Below the pieces are notes generated by a model. It did no database searches and was not told the DNA's origin. It saw only the letters and a list, made by a program, of their open reading frames with translations. From an uncultured Bacteroidia bacterium (GTDB taxonomy: Bacteria > Bacteroidota > Bacteroidia > Bacteroidales > UBA932), in assembly GCA_902784435.1 (NCBI GenBank), contig CACZUR010000004.1:1-64000 (forward strand): a stretch of 64,000 nt of DNA, in the 5' to 3' direction. Positions 1 through 8,000 of this stretch are shown piece by piece. A program made the position numbers and the translations under genes. Numbering within the stretch: position 1 is the stretch's first letter; every line of letters begins with the position of its first letter.

Positions 1-480
1 GATGGTTTCCGCAACCAAAGACCCCCAGCCTCTCTTTTTGATTACAATTTCTGCCTGGTAGGGACGAATCCCCTCGTGCGTCTTTTTTACTTGACGAAAA
101 ACGTTCACCACTGTTTCTACACTGAGGTTTTTCTCTTTGGTTATGTCCTGAAAACCTTTCCAGAGTGCTTCCCTGTAATGCAGAATCTCTTTGGCCGGCC
201 CTTCCAGGTAGTCGTCTTCCTGGTAGGATAAACTACGATAGAGTTCATCGTCCGTGGTGAAAATATTCTCAATGGCGCTACTGGCTTTTGCTTCCCGCAG
301 GGCAATGGTATTGACGAAGATGGTTTGGTTGGGGAGTGTGGCCGCCAGGCCTTTCAATTCGGCCAGACGTCTGCTTGCCAGCACCAGTTTGGCTCCTACT
401 TCCGCATCCATGTACAGCGCCTGGTCAGGAGGAAGGGGCGGAAGTTGGTTGTAAGGAGTATGTCTATCGTATGCCTCCAT
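1..480 (-). CDS. Fic family protein, N-terminal part (runs off window)
   Basis: Only the first 160 codons are in the window. Fic proteins transfer AMP or related groups from nucleotides to target proteins. The visible part matches a Fic N-terminal region. Residues 67-72 read SSAIEN, which fits the inhibitory-helix motif [S/T]xxxE[G/N] that blocks ATP binding, so this would be a self-inhibited (class II) Fic. The catalytic HPFx[D/E]GNGR loop lies outside the window, so activity cannot be judged. Start at the ATG at 480, 24 nt downstream of a -7 box that is embedded in repeated TTTTGACAG/CTGTCAAAA sites. It is the last minus-strand gene of an AT-richer corner next to a HEPN/nucleotidyltransferase pair, suggesting an accessory region. 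Confidence 0.8.
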   Translation of the reverse strand, partial: MEAYDRHTPYNQLPPLPPDQALYMDAEVGAKLVLASRRLAELKGLAATLPNQTIFVNTIALREAKASSAIENIFTTDDELYRSLSYQEDDYLEGPAKEILHYREALWKGFQDITKEKNLSVETVVNVFRQVKKTHEGIRPYQAEIVIKKRGWGSLVAETI

Positions 481-535
481 TTTGACAGCGTTCTTTTCAA
501 CTGTCAAAAATAGTAAAATTTTGACAGTTTGCAAA
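480..535 (-). promoter_or_regulatory. Promoter and dyad operator of the Fic gene
   Basis: On the minus strand a -33 TTTG (532-535) lies 19 nt from a -7 box TATTTTTG (505-512). The -7 box is covered by a perfect 9-bp inverted repeat, CTGTCAAAA (501-509) and TTTTGACAG (519-527), with a 9-nt spacer. A third copy, TTTTGACAG (480-488), overlaps the A of the start codon. Repeats covering both promoter and start codon look like an operator for repression, possibly autoregulation; the binding protein is unknown. Confidence 0.65.
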
Positions 536-544
536 ATTTCCGTC

Positions 545-570
545 AAAAAACCGGCCCTCGAAAAGGCCGG
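545..570 (-). terminator. Intrinsic terminator after the HEPN/nucleotidyltransferase pair
   Basis: Minus-strand hairpin CCGGCC/GGCCGG with an 8-nt loop, followed by six T residues. It lies downstream of the nucleotidyltransferase gene and upstream of the Fic promoter, so it separates the two transcripts. Confidence 0.75.
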
Positions 571-574
571 CATG

Positions 575-601
575 TGCGGGCGATGGGACAATTATCGAAC
601 C
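575..601 (-). repeat. Degenerate copy of the tRNA-Leu 3' end
   Basis: Positions 575-589 match the 3' end of the tRNA-Leu at 1471-1485 in 13 of 15 bases. After a 5-nt insertion, TCGAACC (595-601) matches the T-arm. It has the same orientation as the tRNA and flanks the HEPN/nucleotidyltransferase module. It could be an old attachment-site duplication; chance or a different tRNA remnant is possible. Confidence 0.4.
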
Positions 602-653
602 AATTATGAAGACCTTATAGCGGTCTATTCATTTGGTTTACAAATAGATGGAG

Positions 654-953
654 CTATGCAACCATAATTCCAGTGTGAAGGATATCTTCATATAGTGGAG
701 ACGGGTGCGAAGACTCAATAAGAACGGGTTCAATCAAGGTATTTACCTCCAAAGTGATACGCCACAGTTTTGCAGACTCTTTCAAGAAATCTCCATGAAC
801 TTCCGGGACAATGACAGCAACGTCAATATCACTATCCTCCCGGGCGTTACCCTTGCTATAGGATCCGAACAAATAGACAGTAACCGGCCCAAACTTGGCA
901 GTTACTGCCTCCTTGTACCGTTTAACTATTTTTATAACCTGTCTTTTATCCAT
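654..953 (-). CDS. Minimal nucleotidyltransferase (MNT-type), partner of HEPN
   Basis: A 99-aa protein with the polymerase-beta-like nucleotidyltransferase signature: G30-S31 followed by D42 and D44 in SDIDVAVI. Small MNT proteins of this kind pair with HEPN proteins; in the characterised MntA/HepT system the MNT antitoxin silences the HEPN toxin by adding AMP groups. That biochemistry is known for relatives and is inferred here. The gene is the second of a two-gene operon: its ATG lies 22 nt inside the end of the HEPN gene, so translation is probably coupled. A strong hairpin terminator follows at 545-570. Confidence 0.85.
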   Translation of the reverse strand: MDKRQVIKIVKRYKEAVTAKFGPVTVYLFGSYSKGNAREDSDIDVAVIVPEVHGDFLKESAKLWRITLEVNTLIEPVLIESSHPSPLYEDILHTGIMVA

Positions 954-1321
954 AGCTGTAATTCTTTTGTCTTGTCTAGAATCTCTCTACAACGTTCTTT
1001 GCTCAGCCCCTCAGAGATCCTTTCCTTGTAAGATGGATAACGAGCCTCAACATTCAAGGGCATCATTTCACTGATAAAGTCCTTCTGCTCTTCGGAGAAC
1101 AAAGCATTCAGACCACAACTTTGGGCGATGTTGAAGAGGCTATGGGACATGGGTGCCGGTTCAACTTTTTTGCTTGACCAATATGCTTTGAAGATCTTTT
1201 CCAAAGTCTGGTGGCACATGAACCCGACATACAACCATCGGCCGGTAGAGTACATTGCCTCTGCCGTTTCCAGATCGTAGTCAGAAATCTCCGTCCAATA
1301 TTTGACTTTATCCAATTCCAT
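932..1321 (-). CDS. HEPN domain protein, partner of the nucleotidyltransferase
   Basis: A 129-aa all-helical HEPN protein. Recognisable blocks are CHQTLEKIFKAYW (residues 36-48, equivalent to the QQAAEKALKAL helix of the family) and ARYPSYK (93-99). No R-x4-6-H ribonuclease motif is visible, so a toxic RNase activity is not obvious. The start at 1321 is preferred over the in-frame ATG at 1357, because a full promoter (TTTG, 20 nt, TATCTTTG) occupies 1327-1358 and would lie inside the longer form. The mRNA would then be almost leaderless. It overlaps the downstream nucleotidyltransferase gene by 22 nt. Confidence 0.8.
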   Translation of the reverse strand: MELDKVKYWTEISDYDLETAEAMYSTGRWLYVGFMCHQTLEKIFKAYWSSKKVEPAPMSHSLFNIAQSCGLNALFSEEQKDFISEMMPLNVEARYPSYKERISEGLSKERCREILDKTKELQLWIKDRL

Positions 1322-1326
1322 TATGG

Positions 1327-1358
1327 CAAAGATAATTATTTGCAGGATTATCTCCAAA
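1327..1358 (-). promoter_or_regulatory. Promoter of the HEPN/nucleotidyltransferase operon
   Basis: Perfect Bacteroidota promoter on the minus strand: TTTG (1355-1358), 20-nt spacer, TATCTTTG (1327-1334). Only 5 nt separate the -7 box from the ATG at 1321, so the transcript should have little or no leader. It fixes the start of the HEPN gene. Confidence 0.75.
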
Positions 1359-1434
1359 TGTGAAGGATTATTGAACCATTTATAGCGTCTTAATCGTTAG
1401 ATAAAACGACAGAATATCAGCTACTTGCGTAAAC

Positions 1435-1466
1435 AAAAAGGGACCACCTCTTTCCGAAGCGGTCCC
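1435..1466 (-). terminator. Terminator of tRNA-Leu
   Basis: On the minus strand GGGACC (1461-1466) pairs with GGTCCC (1440-1445), followed by five T residues (1435-1439), directly after the tRNA 3' end. Confidence 0.75.
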
Positions 1467-1470
1467 CTCG

Positions 1471-1552
1471 TGCGGGTGAAGGGACTCGAACCCATACGCC
1501 GTAAGGCACCAGATCCTAAGTCTGGGTTGTCTACCAATTCCAACACACCCGC
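1471..1552 (-). tRNA. tRNA-Leu, anticodon TAG
   Basis: An 82-nt tRNA on the minus strand. The acceptor stem is GCGGGTG paired with CACCCGC, with A as discriminator base. The anticodon loop reads CTTAGGA, giving TAG (reads CUA and related Leu codons). The T-arm is GGGTTCGAGTCCC and the length includes a short variable arm as expected for leucine tRNA. CCA is not encoded. A -7 box lies 12 nt upstream and a hairpin terminator follows. Together with its flanking signals this fills the 315-nt gap between the HEPN gene and the next gene. Confidence 0.93.
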
Positions 1553-1564
1553 GAAAAGTGACTG

Positions 1565-1572
1565 CAAATATA
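1565..1572 (-). promoter_or_regulatory. -7 box of tRNA-Leu
   Basis: TATATTTG on the minus strand, 12 nt before the tRNA 5' end. No clear -33 TTTG is seen at the usual distance. Confidence 0.5.
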
Positions 1573-1636
1573 CGAATTTAGTTTGTTTCTATCTAAAAAT
1601 AATCGTAAAATTGCAGATTGTAAGTTTTTAGAGCCC

Positions 1637-2182
1637 ATGCGTAAAATTATCTTATTCATCGTACTGGCACTGGGCATCCCGGCGGCGGTGGCTGCTCAGG
1701 AGTTTCCCCGGCACCAGTTGCGCGCAGGGTGGGGCGACATGCTCTTTGAGTCGCTGGCTTTTCCCAAGGCCGCAAGGGCCCAGGGGGGAAAGGGCTTTAC
1801 GGGCCACCTCTTCGCCGGTTACCAGTACCAGCTGAACAAAGTGGTGAGCCTGGGCGGGCAGCTGGATTTCCAGGCCATCCGGATGGCCGATATGGACAAC
1901 TTTGACCTGGCCGTCATGCCCACCGTCCGTTTTACCTACCTCCGTACCCCGTGGGTGGAACTGCACTCCGGTGTGGCTGTAGGCGTACTGCTGGCCTTCG
2001 ACAACAAGGGCGGGGCGGAATTCTCGCCGGCCCTGGACCTGAACTTCGTGGGCATCCAGCTGGGGAACGGCCCCCTCACCGCCGGTCTGGACCTGGGGAT
2101 GCTCAATGCCCTGTCGGGCGGTTCCAAGATATACCTGTTGGGCGCCCGTCTGGTGTCCGTAAGCTTAAACTATCAGTTCTGA
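1637..2182 (+). CDS. Putative outer-membrane beta-barrel protein
   Basis: A 181-aa protein starting MRKIILFIVLALG, with a type I signal peptide that probably ends after residue 19 (AVAAQ). The rest alternates polar and hydrophobic residues with many aromatics and glycines, and ends in LNYQF, a terminal phenylalanine typical of outer-membrane barrels. No specific family is recognised. An in-frame ATG at 1583 would put 18 extra residues before the signal peptide and is rejected. It is the first gene of a three-gene operon; the next ATG is 4 nt after its stop. Confidence 0.7.
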   Translation: MRKIILFIVLALGIPAAVAAQEFPRHQLRAGWGDMLFESLAFPKAARAQGGKGFTGHLFAGYQYQLNKVVSLGGQLDFQAIRMADMDNFDLAVMPTVRFTYLRTPWVELHSGVAVGVLLAFDNKGGAEFSPALDLNFVGIQLGNGPLTAGLDLGMLNALSGGSKIYLLGARLVSVSLNYQF

Positions 2183-2186
2183 CCCG

Positions 2187-3416
2187 ATGAAAAGAGTATC
2201 CTACATATTGGCCGCAGTGCTTTTGAGCGCGGCCTGTGTCCATCCCACGGTGGAGGTCATCGACTTTGACACCTTTCATCCCACCACGGTAAAATCGGCC
2301 GATGTCTTCCTGGAAGACGGCTCGCTGAACCCGGCGGTGCAGCTGATGGAAGACCCCAACCTTCCGGAAGAAGAGGCCGATACCAAAGTTGCCCGCGTGG
2401 ACGTGTCCACCATCGCCCGCAATATGCTGGAGGTGGTGAACTGCAACAACCTCCTGCACATTTCGGGCACCTTCACCGGGCACGACGTAGACGGCGTTAC
2501 CCCGCTCAAGCAAAGCGGCAAACTGGTGGTTCCGGCCCAGGGGCCCGTGAAAAACCTGATTCTGGTAAGCCACTATACCATCGGCGCCAACTTCGAGGCC
2601 CCGTCGGAGACCTTCCCCATGGAAGCCATCCTGGCCACCAAAGGCTATGCCGTGGCCATTGCCGACTACATCGGCTACGGCGTCACGGCCGACCGCATCC
2701 ACCCCTACATGCACACCCGCAGCACCGCCCAGAGCGTAGTGGACATGGGGCTGGCCGTCAAGCCTTACCTGGAAGCCATCGGCCGAAAGCCGGAGAGTGA
2801 CCAGGTTATCCTGATGGGCTATTCCCAGGGCGGCTCCACCACCCTGGCCGTGATGAATTACCTGCAGGAGAATTACCCCCAGGAATTCCCCATCAAGGAA
2901 GTGTATGCCGGCGGCGGACCATACGACCTGGCCGCCACCTTCGACTTTTCCATGGCAGAGGACAAAACCGGCATTCCCTGTGCCATCCCCATGATTGTGC
3001 AGGGTGTGAACGACGGCGAGCAGCTGGGCCTGAATATGGAAGACTTCTTCCAGGAAAACCTGCTGCAGAACTACAAAGAATGGATTAACTCCAAGCGGTA
3101 CACGGTATCCCAGATTAACCAGCGCATCGGCTCCAACTTCCTGCACGACATCATGACGGAGAAAGGCCGCGACAAAACCAGCAAGGAAACCGCCCTGCTG
3201 TACAAGGCCCTCCTCAAGAATTCCGTGCTCAATTTCACCCCCACGGCTCCCATCTACCTGTTCCACAGCCGGCAGGACCAGACCGTCCCCTTCATCAACG
3301 CCCTGCAGGCCGAGGACTACTTCAAACTGCAGGACATCCGCTATAACTTCGGAGACTATGGCATCCATTCCATCGGCTGCATCCGTTTTGTCATCCTGGT
3401 ATACAACACGCTATGA
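2187..3416 (+). CDS. Secreted alpha/beta-hydrolase lipoprotein (lipase/esterase-like)
   Basis: A 409-aa protein with a lipobox LSAAC (Cys17), so an exported lipoprotein. The alpha/beta-hydrolase fold is shown by the nucleophile elbow GYSQGG (Ser213), an Asp in SRQDQTVPF and a His in YGIHSIG near the end, which together would form the catalytic triad. The layout resembles secretory lipases of the fungal LIP type found in bacteria. The substrate is unknown; an ester is likely. Its last four bases overlap the start of the next gene (ATGA), so the two are translated together. Confidence 0.75.
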   Translation: MKRVSYILAAVLLSAACVHPTVEVIDFDTFHPTTVKSADVFLEDGSLNPAVQLMEDPNLPEEEADTKVARVDVSTIARNMLEVVNCNNLLHISGTFTGHDVDGVTPLKQSGKLVVPAQGPVKNLILVSHYTIGANFEAPSETFPMEAILATKGYAVAIADYIGYGVTADRIHPYMHTRSTAQSVVDMGLAVKPYLEAIGRKPESDQVILMGYSQGGSTTLAVMNYLQENYPQEFPIKEVYAGGGPYDLAATFDFSMAEDKTGIPCAIPMIVQGVNDGEQLGLNMEDFFQENLLQNYKEWINSKRYTVSQINQRIGSNFLHDIMTEKGRDKTSKETALLYKALLKNSVLNFTPTAPIYLFHSRQDQTVPFINALQAEDYFKLQDIRYNFGDYGIHSIGCIRFVILVYNTL

Positions 3417-4309
3417 GAAAACTGCTGTACATATTGACGGGTCTGGCCCTTCTGGCCGCCTGCAACTCGGAAGACAAGACCATTGTCACACCAGCCACCC
3501 TTTCGGTGAAGGTGAACACCGTGGGCGCTTCTAAAGTGAATTTTTCCATCACTTGCAGCAGCCCGGATGCCGCCTATATCTATATCGGCATAGGGGCTTT
3601 CGAGGACTGGTGGTTTTCCTGGACGGACATGCAGGTGGCCCAGGAATACCTGAAGCAGATCCGTTACATGGACGATGAGTATTCGAAGGACAAGAAGTTC
3701 TCCAACTTCCAGGACCGTTTCTGTTTCAAGGGAGACCGCTCTTTCCGCTACCAGTTCCTGGGCCGGGACATGGATTACCGTCTCATCGTTTTCCAGGTAG
3801 ACCCTTTCAAGCGGGAAATCGTGGGAGAGCCTGCCAGCACCACTTTCCACACGGAGGTCATGCCCCATGTAGACCTGGATTTCCAGGTGGATGTACAGGG
3901 CGACGTCCTTACCATCACGCCTTCAGACCCTGACATCACTTACTACTGGGACTACGAAAGCAAGGACTATTTCTGGGGCGAACAGGAAAACAGCGTCTAT
4001 TACTACCTGTATTCGGTGACGGATATGTACGAAAAATACGGCTTTATAGACCAGGTCACTTCCAAAGGCGCGGAAACCTATGCCTTCTCCCAGAACGACA
4101 AAGGCATGGTGGAAGGGGAGACCATTATCCTGGCCGCTGTCCCGTATGTGAACCACGAAATGGCTAATGACCCCCGGATCTGGGAGTTTGAGTATCACAA
4201 AAATCCAGGCAAGTCCACCCTTCGCGCTGTAGATGTGCCTGCAGGGACAGTCCCAGTCCCTCTGCGGCCGTGGCAATGGACGGAACATCATTCTCGTAAA
4301 AACCGCTGA
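3413..4309 (+). CDS. Hypothetical lipoprotein
   Basis: A 298-aa protein with lipobox LLAAC (Cys17). The N-terminal region after the lipid anchor (about 25-60) resembles the beta-sandwich start common in Bacteroidales surface lipoproteins. The rest is rich in Trp and Tyr (DWWFSW, YYWDYESKDYFW). I do not recognise a family. It starts by ATGA overlap with the hydrolase gene. Its last 146 nt overlap the convergent prmA gene, so the tail (the last 49 residues) may be read-through sequence rather than conserved protein. Confidence 0.65.
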   Translation: MRKLLYILTGLALLAACNSEDKTIVTPATLSVKVNTVGASKVNFSITCSSPDAAYIYIGIGAFEDWWFSWTDMQVAQEYLKQIRYMDDEYSKDKKFSNFQDRFCFKGDRSFRYQFLGRDMDYRLIVFQVDPFKREIVGEPASTTFHTEVMPHVDLDFQVDVQGDVLTITPSDPDITYYWDYESKDYFWGEQENSVYYYLYSVTDMYEKYGFIDQVTSKGAETYAFSQNDKGMVEGETIILAAVPYVNHEMANDPRIWEFEYHKNPGKSTLRAVDVPAGTVPVPLRPWQWTEHHSRKNR

Positions 4310-5036
4310 GGAGCAGGTGCCCGCCCCGGCGCAGGGAGCGCTTGTAAGTGGGCAGGTCTTCCAGGATGATATTGCGGTGGATATTGGCCAGCAGGACATC
4401 GTACGTGCCCATCTGGAGCAGGGAAGCGTCGCCGCAGGCCACTTCCATGCGCGTGCCCACGCGGTTCCACCGGGCGTTTCCCCAGGCCGATTGCGCCGCC
4501 ACCGCGTCGATGTCTACGGCAAAAACCTTCCGGGCCCCCATCTTGGCGGCCAGAATGCCCAGGATGGCGGTTCCGCAGCCCATGTCCACCACCGATTTCC
4601 CCTTGATGGAAGCCTCCAGCGCCAGCATCCGCTGCATCATCATGTAGGTGGTGTGGTGGCTGCCGGTCCCGAATGCCATCTGCGGGTCTATCCAGATATT
4701 GAACCGCGTGTGGGGAACGTCCTTGTTGAAGGGCGCCTTGATGGTCACCATTCCGTCTACCACGATGGGCTGGAAACTGTCCTCCCAGGCCTTGTTCCAG
4801 TTCTGTCCCTGGACCGGGATGGCCTCGAACCCCGTTGCAAAAGGATAACCGGACAGGACCACCTTCACGTCCGAAGCGCGGTACAGTTCTGTCTGCACAT
4901 ACCCCTTCAGGAAAGGCTCTTCCGTTACAAATGAGTCGAAAGGCAGTTCCGACAGCTCTGCCATCAGAATCTCGGCTCCTTCCTCCGTGAAAGGGTCCAG
5001 TTTTATGCGGATTTCCAGATAATCAAAACTGTTCAT
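4164..5036 (-). CDS. prmA: Ribosomal protein L11 methyltransferase
   Basis: A 290-aa SAM-dependent methyltransferase that modifies ribosomal protein L11. The SAM-binding glycine loop is VVDMGCGTAILGILAAKMGA, followed by an acidic DID strand end and the substrate-side motif LLANIHRNIILEDL. The upstream PrmA signature WNKAWEDSFQPIVV is also present. It is the last gene of the minus-strand operon cmk-ispH-AsmA-prmA, 7 nt after the AsmA-like gene. The final ~20 residues after EGWTCLDF are probably not conserved and lie in the convergent overlap with the lipoprotein gene. Confidence 0.92.
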   Translation of the reverse strand: MNSFDYLEIRIKLDPFTEEGAEILMAELSELPFDSFVTEEPFLKGYVQTELYRASDVKVVLSGYPFATGFEAIPVQGQNWNKAWEDSFQPIVVDGMVTIKAPFNKDVPHTRFNIWIDPQMAFGTGSHHTTYMMMQRMLALEASIKGKSVVDMGCGTAILGILAAKMGARKVFAVDIDAVAAQSAWGNARWNRVGTRMEVACGDASLLQMGTYDVLLANIHRNIILEDLPTYKRSLRRGGHLLLSGFYENDVPSIATAAEGLGLSLQAHLQREGWTCLDFCDTQTPRSGGH

Positions 5037-5043
5037 ATTACAT

Positions 5044-8000
5044 TCATGGTTTGGCGGCGGCTTCCGCCTCCAGCCGCAGGATTTCCTGTTTCAGGGCTTC
5101 CCGGCGGCTCATGACGTCTTCGGCCATGTTGTCTACGAGCGTGCCCATCTGCTCCAGATGCTGGAGCGAGACACTTTCCTGCGGGCTGCCGGACGGGGCT
5201 TCCACCGTGAAATACTGGCCGGTCCGGTTTTCTTCCATGGCCTTTTCCACCCCCAATTCGAAGATGTTGTGGATGGCGCCCACCAGGCTGTACTGCACAT
5301 TGTCCAGTTCCTTGGTGTATACCGGGATGTTGGCGCTTCGGTATTTGGCCTTGCCCACGCCATAGTGGATGTTGTCAAAGTCCGGTCCCCAGGCGTTGAG
5401 ACCGAACTTGACGAGGAGCGGTGACTTGAGCACGGAGATGTGGTAGTCAAACTCTTTGGTCAGGTGCTGCATGCCGCTGGCGGCCAGCTGGTAGCGGTCT
5501 ACCTTGAGCAGGAAGGGGAAGATTTCCAGTACGTTGTCCTGGATGATGCCGGTGACGGACATGTTGTCTATATGGGCCTCCTTGCGGTTGCGGAACATGA
5601 GCATGCCGGCAATCTTGGACAGCTCCTGGCTCTCGTTCAGGGACAGGTCCTTGCCGGAGATGCGCATCACGCCGTCTACCGAAGGCAGGACCACGTTCAT
5701 AAGGGTGTCGATGTCCGTGGTGACGGCCAGTTCGCAGTCCAGGTCTCCGGCAAAGGTGGAGAGCATGGGCATGAGCGTGTCTACGGCCGGGAAGAGGGTG
5801 ATGACCTTTTCTGCGGTGATGTCCACCAGGTTCAGGTCGAAGCCGGCTTTGATATCCTGCTTGGAACGCGTGGCATAGAAGCCCTCGAAATAGATGTCGC
5901 CCATGTTGGAGGCGGCCAGGGCGTTGGTAATCTGGATGGTGCGGTTGCGCATGGCTACGTCGGCCGCCGCCCAGTTGATTTCCAGGCTGTCGTAGTGGAT
6001 GCCGCTGGCTTCCAGGGAGAAGTCCACCTCCAGGTTGGACGGAATGACCAGCAGTTTCCGCTGTACGGCCGAATCCGGCAGTTCCGGCAGCACCGCCACG
6101 CTGTCTTCCTCGTGCGGGACATAGGTGCTGTAATAGGCATAGCCGCGCAGCAATTCATTGGCGTCCAGGTAGTTGCTCCGCACATCGGCCTTCAGTTTGA
6201 GGCGGCTCCGCGTACTGCCGGCAATGGCTCTCCGGAGGCCGGTGAGCCTGGCCTGGGCCGACACATCGGAACCCCCCGCCAGCACCGTGATATTCTTGAG
6301 GTCCAGCGTGTCGTTGTCGAAGGAACCCCTCACATCCGACAGGCTGGTGGGCAACGGGAAGGACGGCATGGTGAGGTGGGCGCCACCCAGGTTCAGATTG
6401 CCCTCCAGGTCCCAGTTGCGGGCATATTGCTGCAGGGCCGACGACAGGCTGATGCGCACGTCGGCCGCCGCGAAATCGTCCTGGGAAACGCCCCGCATGC
6501 GCGCGGCGCGGGCCCTGGCCAGCAGCGAATCCCGCGGCACGCCGGGATAGACACGCTGCAGGGAATCCAGCAGCTGGTTGCGGCGGGCAGCGTTCCGCGG
6601 CCTGCGGGTGTGCCGGCTGGCGGCCAGGTCGAACTTCAGGTCCTGGAAAGACATCATGTTGGCCCCCAGACGACCGCGGGCCTGCTCCGAGCTGGAGCGC
6701 AGTGACAGCCGGGGCACGGGCTGCTCCCGGGTGACGGGCGTGATGCGGAAACTCTCCGTATTCTTCTTGAGCGTGACGCTCATGCCTTCGCTGTCGCGCA
6801 GCTGGAGGTTGCCCACCCGGAGCAGGCCGATCAGCGGCGTCAGCTCTTTGCCGCCTTTCAGGATCTCGGCAGAATTCTGGGCCAGCAGATGGATGCCGCC
6901 GCCCCGCACGAACATGTCCTTGAAGGAGACGTTCAGGGTGTCGGCATCGGCCTTGAGGGCCAGTACGCGGGTGCCTTTCTTCAGGTTCCGGTTAATCTGG
7001 TTGGCCTGGGTGGACAGATTGACCGCCAGGGTAGGGAGGAGGGCGTACAGGCTGTCTTTTTCGGCGGTGAGGCTGAGGCCGTTGGCGTTGAGGTCTGCGT
7101 TCAGGCTGGCGTTCCCGATGCGCGCCATGCTAAGCTGGGATTTGCGCACGCGGCCGCTGAGCTGCAGGTCCACGCTGCCGGTGCCCGTGATGCCCTTTTC
7201 CAGGGTGAACAGTCTGGTCAGGGAGTCTACCCGCGCCCGGGCTTTGCCGTCCAGGGTGATGAGGGGGTCTTTGCCCAGGGCATCTTTCACCCGGGCCGAT
7301 GCATCTACCTTGGCGCCCGCGATGTCCACGAACAGGCGTTTTACCTCTGCGTTCACTTCCTGCATGTCATCCGTGCGCACCACGGCGTCTACGCCCAGCC
7401 GGCCTTTGCGGCCCAGGCCTTCATAGTCTACGGTGGCGGGCGGAACCAGCAGGCGGGCATTCACGGCGGGCCTGCGCTCCGGGCCCCAGGGGCCTTTCAC
7501 CTGCGCGTCCATGCTCAGGATGGCGCGGGTATTCACTTTCTTCAGGAGGGGGAAGTTGTTCTCGAATTCGTCCAGGAGTTCTCCGAGCGGGCAGTCTTTC
7601 ACGGAGGCCTCTACATCCAGATCCAGCAGGCCGTCCGGGTGGCGCACTACATCTCCCCGGCCGTTCAGGTGCAGGGAGGAAACGCCCAGGTGGAGACTTC
7701 TGGCCAGCACTTCCAGTGCACCTTCTTCCCGCTGCGGGAAGCTCAAGTCTGCATCCAGTTGCACCGGCAGTTTCACACGGCCGAAGCTGCCCGTGCGCAG
7801 GCGGGCGTCGGCCCGGGCTTCCAACTGCACATCCCGTTGCTGAACATGGGCCTGCAGGCTGTGCAGGCGCAGGGACAGGGTGTCCTGGGGCAGGCGCCCG
7901 GAAACCAGCATGGAATCCAGCCGCAACCGCGCGTCCACCTGCTCCGGATGCTCTGTGTCCACCTGTCCGTCCAGCATCAGGCGGCGCAGGGTGAACATGC

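Noticed and set aside
1322-1357. Longer N-terminus for the HEPN protein
   Set aside because: A perfect promoter for the gene occupies this stretch, so it should not be translated.
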